A stretch of DNA of 64,000 bases from Telopea speciosissima (Eukaryota > Streptophyta > Magnoliopsida > Proteales > Proteaceae). The position numbers and the translations under genes were made by a program. Within the stretch, counting starts at the first letter, position 1; every line of letters starts with the position of its first letter. Below the pieces are notes generated by a model. That model was not told where the DNA came from, made no database searches, and saw only the letters and a program-made list of their open reading frames with translations. Below are positions 52,801-63,047 of this stretch, in pieces. The stretch covers positions 61,312,593 to 61,376,592 of the forward strand of contig NC_057923.1 of the NCBI RefSeq assembly GCF_018873765.1, read 5' to 3'.

Positions 52801-55800
52801 CTTTACGAATTTTGTTGTCGACTTCCGATTGGTTCGGAGAGAATTTTCTTAAAAAGGACAAAGTATTCCCAGTACGTTATCCATAAAGTAAATTTGAGAT
52901 TTAAGGAAAAGACTGGACACGCTACCGCCGACCTGTTGCGTTTATCTTTATTTTCCTTTTTGAAATGACTCTTTTGCCCCCACCTATATAATACATTAAT
53001 AGTCTGTCTTGAATGCCAATTGTAAGAACTCACTTTTCTATCGATCTAGTCCTTCACTGGTCGTTCTACCTCCCTTCACCTCCGACTGATTTACGTATGA
53101 TCTTATAAATCATCCTTTCAAGGCAGGGCCAATAACCAAATTGCTGTAGATTGGCAAGTGTATCGCCAATCCCTTTCTTGTATCCTATTATTCGATATCC
53201 GATAAGACTATTGATCCCTCTCCTGATAGATTAACATGGCGTCCATTTTTTGTTTCTGTAAAGTAATTTTAGATTGTTAGATATTTGAGGAATGGATAAA
53301 GATTGGACACGCTAACGTTGTGTCAAGCACTGTGTGTGTGTCTGCGTCTCTGCTCATCCCTTATAAAAATCCCCCCTATCCCTCCCATTACTCCCTCTTA
53401 TTGGTTGAGCTTCTAGCTCTTGGAAAACTAGCAATATACCCAACATCCGTCTTTAAAGAAATAATATGGATTGATCCATGCACGTCATGAAGGGGAGGCC
53501 TTGATGCAATGGTAAGGTTGTTTCATTGTGACCAAGTGGTCATGGGTTCAAGTCTGAAAACAACAGAGGTTACTACATGGATAGAAAACACTGAGATCCG
53601 AACTTGTTTCCTATCCCATAGCGGAGGCTATGCGCGTAGGAAACACTAATGAGCACCGCTATCGGTTCAATATTGGGAGAGATATCGTCATGAGGGTGAG
53701 GTTGCCGGGTGGCCCACTGGAGGGTTAAGACTCATCCATTTGGGAACCGACTCATCCCCTTACCGCGACCTTTTGACGAACTGTATTTGGAATCTGAAAA
53801 TGCTACTATATATGTCGGTCTTATATACTTAATATATCTTTCCTACTAGTCTCCTCCACCGTATCGACTCTTCCACCACCCACCTCCCTCTCCCTCTCTC
53901 CAATCCAAAAAAAAATGTTAGATATCATGGAAGGGACGAAATTTTGCTGTTATATTTATAATCAAGAAAATAGAATCTTTGAAGATATTTTAAAAAATAT
54001 TAAAACTTATGAAGGTATTTTATGAATCCAAACATAAATGAATTATTCCTTTTTTTTAGGTAGTTAACCTTGTTCTCGTTCCTGTGAAATCATTACTTCT
54101 GCTTTCTGCATGGAACCTCAACAAAATATCCTCACATTACTGAGAAGGGGATTTTTTCGTATTAATTTATTTTGAATATTCTTAGCTTTATTTTCGTCAT
54201 AGTACTAAAAGGTTTTCTATTTGCATTGCAGGTTGGTGATTAACATTCCTGAAGGCACCACGACGAATTTAGGTAGGTAAACTGATCAACCATATAAATA
54301 AGATGGATAAGGTTTGATAGCCTACCAACGAATAAGATAAAATAGACGTGGTACCACAATAGGCCCCACACAAAATATCTTTCTTCTCAGTTGTTCTTAT
54401 CACAACAGTCCCCATACAAAATATCTTTCTTCTTAGTTGTTCTGTAGGTTGTTTTTTCTTCATGTTTTTTTCAAGAACAAGACCAGGAAAGACAATGTCT
54501 ATCTATGTTTTTCTTTTAATAATATCACATAAATCACACACCAATCTCAAAAGGTTAATCAATTTTTAGAATCGTGAAATAGCGGATATACACAACACAC
54601 ATCACATTCACACACCCAATGTGAGTTTAAACCCATGACACAACGCAACATTTTTTTTTTATAATGGTATCATAAAAAACCACACACTAGACACCTATCA
54701 CTTTGTTCGTGCACAATTGTATGGATATATATACCCAAACATGTTGATTGCAACTAATCATGCATGGACATACAAATTAAGGATGTTTATCAATATAAAC
54801 GGGGATATTTAAATGAAGGGAAAAGGCTCAAGACATCGCCAAACTGCCTAGCATGTATCATCCTCTCTCCTCTCCTTTTGGGAAAGACCCTCATCCCCTC
54901 CTATATCCAGCTATGCGATTGGTGTATCCTGCTAGCTTACCGAAAGCTAACCGCATATCCAACCCTCTCCCTTTAATGAATTACACTTTGAAATTTGATA
55001 TATGGTCGGCTAATCTCTAAACTATGTTCCCTCAATAATCGGAATTGATATATCATTTGTCCACGTGGTAGAATAGATGTTTTGTGACATTTTGACTTTT
55101 GTGACAATGCCACTTTACCTTAAAGATAGCAAATGCGTTTTATGAAGAAGTTATTGTAGGGTCGGTGTTTGGTAACGTAGCCTTGGATGGATCCACCGTT
55201 TTTGTTGGTATGCTTAATTTATTATCTTTTGCGCAAAGGGTTTTTCACGAGGTTGTTTGTGTTATCGTCGCTTGTATAGCAATTACCCCACATTTGGGTT
55301 TGATCCGCCATCTTGTGTTCAGGGTGTTAGTGCATTGATATCGGTCACTGCCGATATTGATATTGATACAGATCGATTGGACCATTTTACTCCTCAAAAT
55401 ACCGATAAATAATTTTTTTTGTTGGACCATTTCCCCCTCTTTTATTTCAAACGGACTTTAATCCGCTGCTGTAACTTTAGCGTTGCTGTACTCATCGTGC
55501 GGCACTGCAGGTGCCATGTGTGTCCAGCAAGCCCCACATGACACACATGGCACATGCAACGCCGCACGATGAGTACAGCAGCGCTGCAGTTACAGCAGGG
55601 AATAAAAATCCTATTTCAAATACCACCATCAATATGATACTCATCCCGATACCTAAAACCATGCTCGTGGTGCTTACCTGAATCAAATGAGAAAACACAA
55701 GGCCTTCCCATTTACATGTCTAATGATTAGTGAATCAAGTAAGAAGGAGAATGAGGGATGGGCCACGGTCTCTAGTGCATTGTAGGACCTACGAATGAGA

Positions 55801-57838
55801 ATGCATATCAAATACTGTTTTTATCATTTTAGAATGAATTATTGACCTAGAATAGATTTCAAGAATGCATATCAAACGAAACCTAGGTTACTTTATTAAA
55901 AATCCAAATTTTTTAATCGAATATGCATTTATTAGATTTGAAAAATAAAAAAAATATTGTATAGGTAGAATGGCTTGCAGTTAGGGTTGCAAGTTTGGTC
56001 CTGTCGGCCCGAACTCGCCTTGGCCCGACCTGAGCCCTAACAGGGCCTGGGTTAAAGATTTCTGGCCCTGAGGACGGGTTAGGGCCTGAAATTCCTGGCC
56101 CTGAGTCAGGGTTGAGACCTTGGGCTCAGCCCAACCCTAATTTTGACCCTGATTTTTTACCTTAATTTGACCCTGATTTTGGTCCTGAAGAAAATTCTTT
56201 ATTTATTGAAAAATAGAAGTTACTATCCAGATAAACAATTGCCTAGCGCACTTCATAGTTTGTGGTGCATAAAAGCCCATTGCTTGTTGGGAGGTCTTGG
56301 GTTCAACCCTCTTCTTTCCACTTGCTGTTTTCCGACCCTATTGCAGCCCTACTTGCAGTTTGGGGGTGAGAGTTTGACATGTGGAAAATGTTAAATCCAA
56401 CGGTGCCGAATTCAATTGATCCAGTTTTTTTTTTCTTCTCAAGCTTGGCATCGATAGATTTAAAATCTTACACGTGTCGAGCTCTCAGTCCCGAATTACA
56501 CCGCACTCCACTTTTAAGAAATTGGAGAAGATTTTTTTCCGCTAGAATGACTTGCACTGCTACCTGTGCAAGACATTGGTTCTTCCAGTCATCCAGTGGT
56601 GTTTACCGAAATGCCAATTCATCGGCCGGTCAAGTAGGTGTTTTGTTTTTGGGGTTTAATCATCTCCTATCAAAGGCCCATTGGGCCAGTCAACTCTAAA
56701 GTGCTTCACGATTGTGGAATGTGTCAGACCCAAGCCCATCTAATAATCACAGTGGAATACTGGAATCTCGATCACGCTCTCCATGTGGCTGAGACAGAAT
56801 CACGTAGGGCAAAATGGTCCAATAAATTCTTTATCGGTACTTTGAGGGTCAAAATGGTCCGAATGAATTCGCTACGGCCTATTCGTATCAGTATTGATAC
56901 AAATGGGGCTACTTATCACTGAAAATTTATTCTCCTTAAAAGGGTTTTTTTTTTTTTTTAAGTAAAAGATCGTTGTCTGGTCATGTAGCGTTTGCACCAG
57001 TAGAGGGGCCAATAAGAGTGCGTGCAGAGCATTTGACTGAATGAGATTTTTTAAATCAATGGGGATTGAACAGTAATTTTACGTGGTCCTATGTTTGGGT
57101 GCGAAAACCACACAACCAGTTAACGTTGTTTTTTTTTTTGGGGGTTGGGGGGTGCTCTTAAAAAGAATCTTTTTCAAAAAATAAAGCCATTCTATGAATC
57201 TGAACACGACTTTGGAAATGCAATCTTGAAGTTGCTTATTATTAGAGTTCCAAGAGCTATTTCCTAGTTCAAGGCAAGAAATTCCCAACCTTGACCCAAT
57301 CCCAGGGTCAGGGTGGGATCGGCTGACAAGGCCAAACTTGCACCCCTATTGGGATGTTAATTGGTGTTGGTGATTTGGATTTTGAAGTACTCTTGAATTA
57401 TTCTTGTGATTAAGAATGAAGATTTCCCTTTTAAGTCTTTGGTTTATATTATTTTTATTATGCTTGTGGATGGATATTTGATTATTTATTTTCTTGGAAA
57501 TGAATATTTAATTATTTTTATGTTTAAGAATAAATATTTGATTATTTGTATACATATATATATATATATGAAGAATAATACTGTTGTGCGGTTATTTGAT
57601 TGGTGTTACAGGGCAAGAGATTGTTTCCTACGAGAGCCCACGACCAACGGTTGGGATTCACCGAATTGTTTTTGCATTGTTCCGACAACTTGGTAGGCAG
57701 ACCATCGATGCTCCAGGATGGCGTCAAAACTTCATCACCAGAGACTTTGCAGAGCTCTACAACCTCGGATTGCCAGTTGCTGCTGTCTATTTTAATAGCC
57801 AAAGGGAGAGAGCTGTGGGAGCAGGAAGAAGACAATGA
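49883..57838 (+). CDS. FT: FT-like protein (PEBP family) with altered external loop, four exons, 175 aa
   Basis: Exons are 49883-50080, 50631-50692, 54232-54272 and 57612-57838 (198, 62, 41 and 227 bases), all GT-AG, with the FT phases. The start is the ATG at 49883 ([10 protein letters not shown]). The protein ends VGAGRRQ. It keeps [10 protein letters not shown] (70-79), Tyr84 (FT Tyr85), GIHRIVF, Trp137, Gln139 (FT Gln140) and LYN (149-151). It differs at sites that are otherwise well conserved: the external loop reads [15 protein letters not shown], with Asp133 in place of FT Tyr134; exon 3 reads WLVINIPEG where the other copy has WLVTDIPEG; and Leu63 and Leu100 replace Phe. The reading frame is intact, so a protein can be made. 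Whether it promotes or represses flowering, or is decaying, cannot be told from sequence. Introns are 550, 3539 and 3339 bases. Confidence 0.92.
51400..51533 (+). repeat. Au-type SINE in FT-plus intron 2
   Basis: agttgtcctattgcaaccat, tgtgggttcgaaacttgga (B-box) and tagcctctccataaagtggg precede aagattgtgtacatttgct and a T tail at 51525-51532. It is truncated at the 5' end. Confidence 0.72.
52505..52831 (-). promoter_or_regulatory. Promoter/leader-exon-like sequence antisense in FT-plus intron 2
   Basis: The minus strand reads ccaatcggaagtcgacaaca at its start and ggcggtttggatctctggta further on. A TATA box (ctatataaata, 52754-52744) is followed by catgcacaaacc. A CT-rich leader ends tcgacttggatttattgg, then gtaaaa. 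The blocks and their order match 28528-28870 and 9798-10124. It is antisense to FT and sits in the same intron as the copy in the other FT gene. A transcript from here would run toward FT exon 2. Confidence 0.55.
52832..53490. other. FT-plus intron 2 stretch without assignable elements
   Basis: No gene or transposon end is recognised. The part next to 52831 continues the promoter-like sequence (minus strand) without obvious motifs. Confidence 0.45.
53491..53566 (+). repeat. Au-type SINE 5' part
   Basis: aggggaggccttgatgcaat (A-box part) and ggtcatgggttcaagtctga (B-box part) are seen. Similarity stops at aaaacaaca, so the 3' half is missing. Confidence 0.7.
54273..55320. other. FT-plus intron 3, first part
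   Basis: It shows a short tandem duplication (cacaataggccccacacaaa and cacaacagtccccatacaaa, each followed by atatctttcttct; 54355-54440). No gene is recognised. Confidence 0.5.
55325..55665. repeat. ATCGAT-rich repeat interrupted by a hairpin MITE
   Basis: gttagtgcattgatatcggt starts it and gatacctaaaaccatgc ends it, as in the other members. The hairpin at 55452-55611 splits it; removing it and one target copy joins the two parts. Confidence 0.7.
55452..55611. repeat. Hairpin MITE with perfect 9-bp target duplication
   Basis: tatttcaaa lies at 55443-55451 and 55612-55620. The arms ctgtactcatcgtgcggc and gccgcacgatgagtacag are perfect, and a second stem gccatgtgtgtc pairs with gacacacatggc. 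The tips are ggactttaatcc and the inverse ggatttttattcc. Confidence 0.92.
55982..56351. mobile_element. hAT-type MITE, 370 bp
   Basis: It starts TAGGGTTGCAAG and ends ATTGCAGCCCTA. A perfect 8-bp duplication, cttgcagt, lies at 55974-55981 and 56352-56359. The interior gccctgaggacgggttaggg-like text is shared with 25730-26259. Confidence 0.93.
56235..56330 (+). repeat. tRNA-derived SINE-like insert inside the hAT MITE
   Basis: gcgcacttcatagtttgtgg and gggaggtcttgggttcaacc are similar to the SINE-like sequence at 29333-29440. It lies within the MITE, so it is younger than that insertion or was carried with it. Confidence 0.5.
57289..57347. repeat. Fragment of the hAT MITE family
   Basis: aaccttgacccaatcccagg and ggccaaacttgcacccctat match the right end of 25730-26259. 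No left end is found, so it is a fragment. Confidence 0.55.
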
Positions 57839-57886
57839 ATGCATTTATAATAGATAGTCTAATAGACAATGAATGCATCGGTAAAA

Positions 57887-58028
57887 GGTTGGGTATGCTA
57901 GCGGTATACCGTATGCTAGCACCTTATGTGTCTATCTCTCTTTTCCTTCCTTTGAGGGGTAAGACAGTCATTTCAAAGGGAGGGGAGAAAGAGAGAGATA
58001 GACATATAGGCTGCTAGCATACCCATCC
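57887..58028. repeat. Hairpin MITE just downstream of FT-plus
   Basis: ttgggtatgctagcgg pairs with gctgctagcatacccat, and gtgtctatctctctttt with gagagagatagacatat. The core has gacagtcatttcaaagg. It starts about 50 bases after the FT stop codon and so may lie in the 3' UTR. Confidence 0.8.
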
Positions 58029-58469
58029 CTCTCTCTATATATATATATGAAGTATAAATATTATCACATAAAGTCATGAAGTACAAATTATATCTATTAT
58101 TAATAGTGTAATACATATAAGTCATTAATAAAATACAAGGAAATTTACCATTGTATATATCTTGGTCTTGATCTCATTATTTTAGGAGTGCTTTCATTTA
58201 TCTTGGTTTTGACCTCATTACTTGCCATGTGGCTCAATACCACTCCCGATGGTTACAATGTAATTAACTCAAAATTGACTATCAAAATAATTACCATACA
58301 TATTAAAGGGGAAAAAATATAACACATTAGATTTGGGGGAGGAAGAGTTGTTGGAGGCTCTCAGGAAAAGGGGGAAAAGAGATGTTGAGGAAGGGGAGAG
58401 TTAAGCACATCATGAGGGCATCATTCCCTTCTCCCCCCCCCCCCCTTCCAACTTTGAAAGAACTCATCA

Positions 58470-59420
58470 TTGAGTTTGTCATTGAAGTGTTTGGGTCACT
58501 ACATAGGAGTAGAGATCAGAGATGTTGAAGACATGACTAATATTCATGTCGTCGAGCAACTCAACATGATAAGAATTTGGTCTAATTTTCTTGAGAATGC
58601 AATATGGACCGATCTCCTTGTACTTGAGCTTGTTGTAGGTGTCACTAGAAAATCTTTCTTATCACAAGTATACCATGAATAAGTCATCCTCCTCAAATTT
58701 TAGTATTTCACATGTCCTTGGTGGGCATCGGCAGCTTCTTTGTAACATTCATTGGTTCTTTGGAAATGGGCTCGTACGTGCTCTTGGATCTCCCGAATGT
58801 GATTTGCAAGTTCTTCCACTTCCATGCTACTCTTCTTTGGATTTGGAATTGGAACACATCTAAGATGTGGTTTGAAATTCTCCTAGCCCATAAATGATCC
58901 CAAATGGACACTTCTGAGTGGTCTAACACTTGGAGCTATTGGAGGCAAACTTGCTTGTGGAAAAATATGATCCCAATGGTGTGGATGATAACCTATAAGA
59001 CAAGAAGTCAATCACCAAGTAATCTATTCACGACCTCAGTTTGATCATCAGTTTGTGGTTGATAGGCACTAAAAAATTGGAGTTTGGTCTCATGATCCTC
59101 CACAAATTAAGCCAAAAAATAACTCACAAACCAAGGGTCATGGTCCGAAATAATTGTTCTTGGGATGCCATGTAGACTAATGAGTTCTTTGAAAAATAAG
59201 CAGGCAACATTTGAGGTATCGATAGCATTTTTACAAGAAATGAAATGAGTCATTTTCTAAAATCGATCTAACATTACAAAGTTAGAATCATATCCTCTTT
59301 GTGTTCTTGAGAATCCAATGACAAAGTCCTGCCCCAATATAGGTGATCCATAGAATCCATAGAGTTGATGGGGCATCTTAGAATAGCCACTACCTCAATT
59401 ATCAAGATGAAAGATCTCTG
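58470..59420 (-). pseudogene. Ty3/gypsy integrase relic
   Basis: The minus strand, across several frames, shows GFSRTQRGYDSNFVMLDRF, KMTHFISCKNAIDTSNVACL then LHGIPRTIISDHDPWFVSYF (the region of the second catalytic Asp), and near the end KYKEIGPYCILKKIRPNSYH then VFNISDLYSY. These are the integrase core and C-terminal domain of chromovirus-type gypsy elements. Many stops and shifts and no LTRs are visible, so it is an old fragment. Confidence 0.8.
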
Positions 59421-59421
59421 C

Positions 59422-59995
59422 TTATAGAGGTCCCATTAAGAGTTTGGCCCAATAAGATTTGAAATTATTTAGGAAGGGAAATCTAAAGAGTCGAGGAGAG
59501 CGATCGAAGCTTATATCCTTCCAACAGAGGAAACCAAAGGTCATCCCAAATCTGAATTGATGAGCCATTCCAACAATCCACAACAATCCTCTACAAGAGA
59601 TTTTTTCCTTTTCAAAATACTTCGTCATGCCCAAGATGGCCTATTCCCTACTTGTGCATGAATGAAGTTCCCATTTGGAAAATACATGCTTGTCATAATT
59701 CTAACACATAGAGATCCACTTTTGGTTATCAATTGCCATCCCTACTTTGCTGGCAATGCCAAGTTTTGGATATTGAGATCCTTTATCCCTAGTCTTCCCA
59801 TCAAGCTTTGGCAAACATGTAATCCTAGCCGACCCAGTGAAGCTTCCTCTCATTTTGTTTTGTCTCCATAGAAATCTACACCCTGCCTTATCTATATCAT
59901 TAAGAAGACATTGTTGAAGCTTGAAATGTGAAGTCAGCAAGGTAGATCATTGGGTTTAGGGAGTTTGTTGATTATTGTGCGCTTATAGACATGTG
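59422..59995 (-). pseudogene. L1-type LINE C-terminal relic
   Basis: The minus-strand frames contain LQQCLLNDIDKAGCRFLWRQ (59940-59701) and FRFGMTFGFLCWKDISFDRS (59634-59422). Both resemble the region after the reverse transcriptase in plant L1 elements. Intervening frames are broken. Confidence 0.65.
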
Positions 59996-59999
59996 TACC

Positions 60000-60240
60000 A
60001 ATGGATTTCTTTACATGGTCTAACAGTTGATGGAGGAATGGTCTCATCAAGGAGAGGCTGGATAGAACGTTGTGTTCCATCTCATGGAGAGATAAATTTT
60101 TGAACACGAGTGTAATTTTTTATCTGGCTTGTGGTTCTGATCACTATCCCTTAATTGTTGATGTGCATCCCCCCTTCTTACGGGTAAAAAGATTTTCCAT
60201 TTTGAGGCTAGATGGAGATTACGCTATAGATGTGTGAGGA
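60000..60240 (+). pseudogene. L1-type LINE endonuclease end relic
   Basis: The plus strand reads GLIKERLDRTLCSISWRDKF followed by LACGSDHYPLIVDV, the last conserved block of the L1 apurinic-type endonuclease (E-RLDR ... SDH-P). It lies opposite in orientation to the L1 relic to its left, so two fragments or an internal inversion are present. Confidence 0.68.
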
Positions 60241-60779
60241 ATTGGTTAAATGGAATTGGGCTTTAGATTTCCAAGGTTCCCTATGTATAAGGTTCATAAA
60301 GAGCTTGGCACGGTTAGATCTAGTCTTGCTAGACGAAAGAGATGTCATGTGACGCATGTTGATGATGAACAAATGAGGTGAATGAAAAGATGGCAACATT
60401 GAAAATAATTCAAAATATAGATTAAAATCTAGAGGAAGCTGATATGGAGGGCTTGGCTCAGAAGGAGCTTTAGGATCTATTAGAGCAATATGAAATTCAT
60501 TGGAAGCATAAATAACAGATCTAATGGTTGTCTGAAGATAGACGTATAGAGTTTTTTTACTCAACCTTGCTCTCCAACATATTGTTCCCAAGTTCACCGT
60601 AGAAATGCATAACGAATTTTAAGCTTCTATCTTAAAATCAATTGCTTCAAAATGTTCTAAAGTTCATCGTAGAAATGCATGAAGAATATTAAGCTTCCAT
60701 TTTAAAACTAATTGGTTCAAAGTGGAGTGGTCTCTTTTGGCTCTTATACTTGATAGTTGATGCCGATATGAAAGTACCT

Positions 60780-60975
60780 CAATAAAGAACTCTGCATGCT
60801 TGTCACCAGGAGGAATTGACTTGCGAAAATTGCCGGTCCAACCAGCCGGTTCGGTGAACTAAACTCGTCGGCTCTTCGCGAACGCTTTAAACCTCCCTCC
60901 CCCAGTCCCCCTCCACTACCTTATCGCTTGTATAGGTTGTAGCCTCCACTTCCTCTGCTTCTTTGGTTCTTAGTC
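60780..60975 (+). promoter_or_regulatory. Upstream region of the isopropylmalate synthase gene
   Basis: The CT-rich stretch 60890-60955 just before the ATG looks like a plant leader. No clear TATA box is seen (best candidate gctttaaacc at about 60883). Confidence 0.4.
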
Positions 60976-61619
60976 ATGGCGGCTCTGTGTTCAATACCAA
61001 GCTTCTCCACAACAACCAATAGTTTCAACCTCACAAGCCCTTATCATTCTCTCTTCTTCTCCAAAAGCTCAGTCAATTTACCTCAGCAATCCACACCCTT
61101 CAACACAATCAAATGCTCTCTCTCACGCCGTCCCGAATACACCCCCAATCGAATCTCAGACCCTAATTACGTTCGCATCTTCGACACCACTCTTCGCGAC
61201 GGAGAACAATCTCCAGGCGCCACTCTTACCAGCAAAGAGAAGCTCGACATTGCTCGCCAACTTGCCAAGCTTGGTGTTGACATAATTGAAGCGGGGTTTC
61301 CTGCTTCTTCCAAAGATGACCTTGAAGCTGTGAAGATGATCGCTAAAGAAGTTGGGAACAACATTGATGGAGATGGTCATGTTCCTGTTATCTGTGGACT
61401 TGCGAGGTGTAATCGTGCTGATATTGATGCGTCTTGGGAGGCTGTCAAGTATGCAAAGCGGCCGAGAATCCATACGTTTATTGCGACGAGTGATATTCAC
61501 CTGAAGCATAAGTTAAGGAAATCTAGGGAGGAGGTAATTCAGATAGCCAGGGAGATGGTAAGTTATGCCAGGAGTTTGGGATGTGAGGATGTCGAGTTTA
61601 GCCCAGAAGACGCTGGAAG
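60976..61619 (+). CDS. IPMS: 2-isopropylmalate synthase, exon 1 (gene continues past the window)
   Basis: This exon encodes the N-terminal 214 residues of plastid 2-isopropylmalate synthase, the enzyme that condenses 2-oxoisovalerate with acetyl-CoA in the first committed step of leucine synthesis. Residues 1 to about 50 are Ser/Thr-rich with few acidic residues, as in a chloroplast transit peptide. The catalytic HMGL-like barrel starts at [17 protein letters not shown] (residues 65-81), with the family signature [14 protein letters not shown] (105-112), [10 protein letters not shown] and [14 protein letters not shown] follow. The exon ends in SPEDAG plus a split Arg codon at a GT donor (61620-61621). 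The next conserved block of the family is not found before 64000. The related methylthioalkylmalate synthases share this region, so leucine synthesis is the likeliest role rather than proven. Confidence 0.93.
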
Positions 61620-63040
61620 GTGATTGTTTTCTGGGTAGAGTTGTTTTTATATCTGCTGTTAATATTTTTTGCTGTGTCATTTTGGTACTCCCAGTTACTT
61701 TGTTTAAATTAGTTTATGGTTGTGATTTCATGGTATCTTGTGATGATGTTGAAGCTTTAATGCATGCTGTCTGTGTCATTGTGGCATCGTGAATTTAAAC
61801 TTTGTTTAACTAAAAGGGTACTAGAGTAAGTTAACTTAAGCTGTTACATGTATGGATTCAATGACTTCTACTCTTTTCCAATGTAAACTACTGAAACTAC
61901 TCCAAATAGAAATAGTCAGAGTGGCGTAAGTTTGCATTTGTTTCTTTTTCTCTCTTGAATCTTTAAAGCCTCTGCTTTTGAAGGGGGGGGGAGAAAGAAG
62001 GTTATTCAGAACACCCATGATGAGACTTGTTTTTAATACCTGAAATTTTAGAAGGTGAGAGAGGTAATAAGTTATGTTGCTGTGGGTTGAGACCTATGAT
62101 GAGAGGGGTTTTGTCTTTTATTGCTGATGGCTGTTTACTTAGCACCCAATATTAGAAATATTTCGGTGCTTATTTTATTGTTTTTGAATTTGTTTATGAA
62201 TTTCCATTGTTTTCCTAGTTTTTACAAATTTTTTTTTTCATGTGGTTCCTTTGAACTTGGAAAGACCGCCAAGCAACAATGACTTCCATGGTAACTGAAA
62301 TTCAGACCTAATATCTTTTGAGTTCGATTTGGATACCCCCCAAATTCAAAAACTTGAAGCTATCTAGGGAGTGTAAAATTCTGAAACTGTGACCACCAAT
62401 TATAACTACAAGGGAAATCTACTAATACACTCTCCTTGCTCCCATTGCCAAATTGTAGCAATTTGTAGAGTATTATGGTGAGAATCTATTCCTATAATCC
62501 TTTTATCGCAAAGTGATGCAGGATCAATATAAAGTTCTGTAACCTGCACAGAATACTAATAGAAATAAATATAAATAAACCATTATATGCAAATATTTAT
62601 CAATTATCCGAAGATACAGCAAGTGGCATTGATGTTGACTTGGCTGGAAACCATGGCATTCGTTCCCCCTCATGATGATATTTTGTCAAAATAAAATATC
62701 CCCACCATGATAACTAACGGACCGAACCGTGAGTGATTTGATGGGTGTAACTCAGTATCTAATCCAATCAATCAGAGGGTTTCTCAGGCTACAAAGCAGA
62801 TCCGAAACAAAAAACCATCTTATTATTTAACAGAAATATTCTCAATCAGGATAGTATAAAAATAGTGAACAATTATATTCTTCAATGTTGGTACTTATAA
62901 AGAAGAATTCTCGAACATCTGTGTAAAAATTGAGGAGAGATCATCACTTAGGTTGAGAAATCTTAACATCTGGAATAAGAAAAGTGCTGATAATAGATAA
63001 GCAACACGGCTTACAAGAAATGAATAGATAACCCTGGTGC
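61620..63040 (+). other. Intron 1 of the isopropylmalate synthase gene
   Basis: This is AT-rich DNA after the exon 1 donor, with G and T runs (61985-61993, 62229-62238). No exon of the gene and no complete transposon is seen, so the intron extends at least to the LINE at 63048. Confidence 0.6.
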
Positions 63041-63047
63041 AACTGTA

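Noticed and set aside
57600..57857. Open frame overlapping FT-plus exon 4
   Set aside because: It is the +1 shadow of the exon. The real frame carries GIHRIVF and YNLGLP. A similar shadow lies over FT-minus exon 4 (21898-22155).
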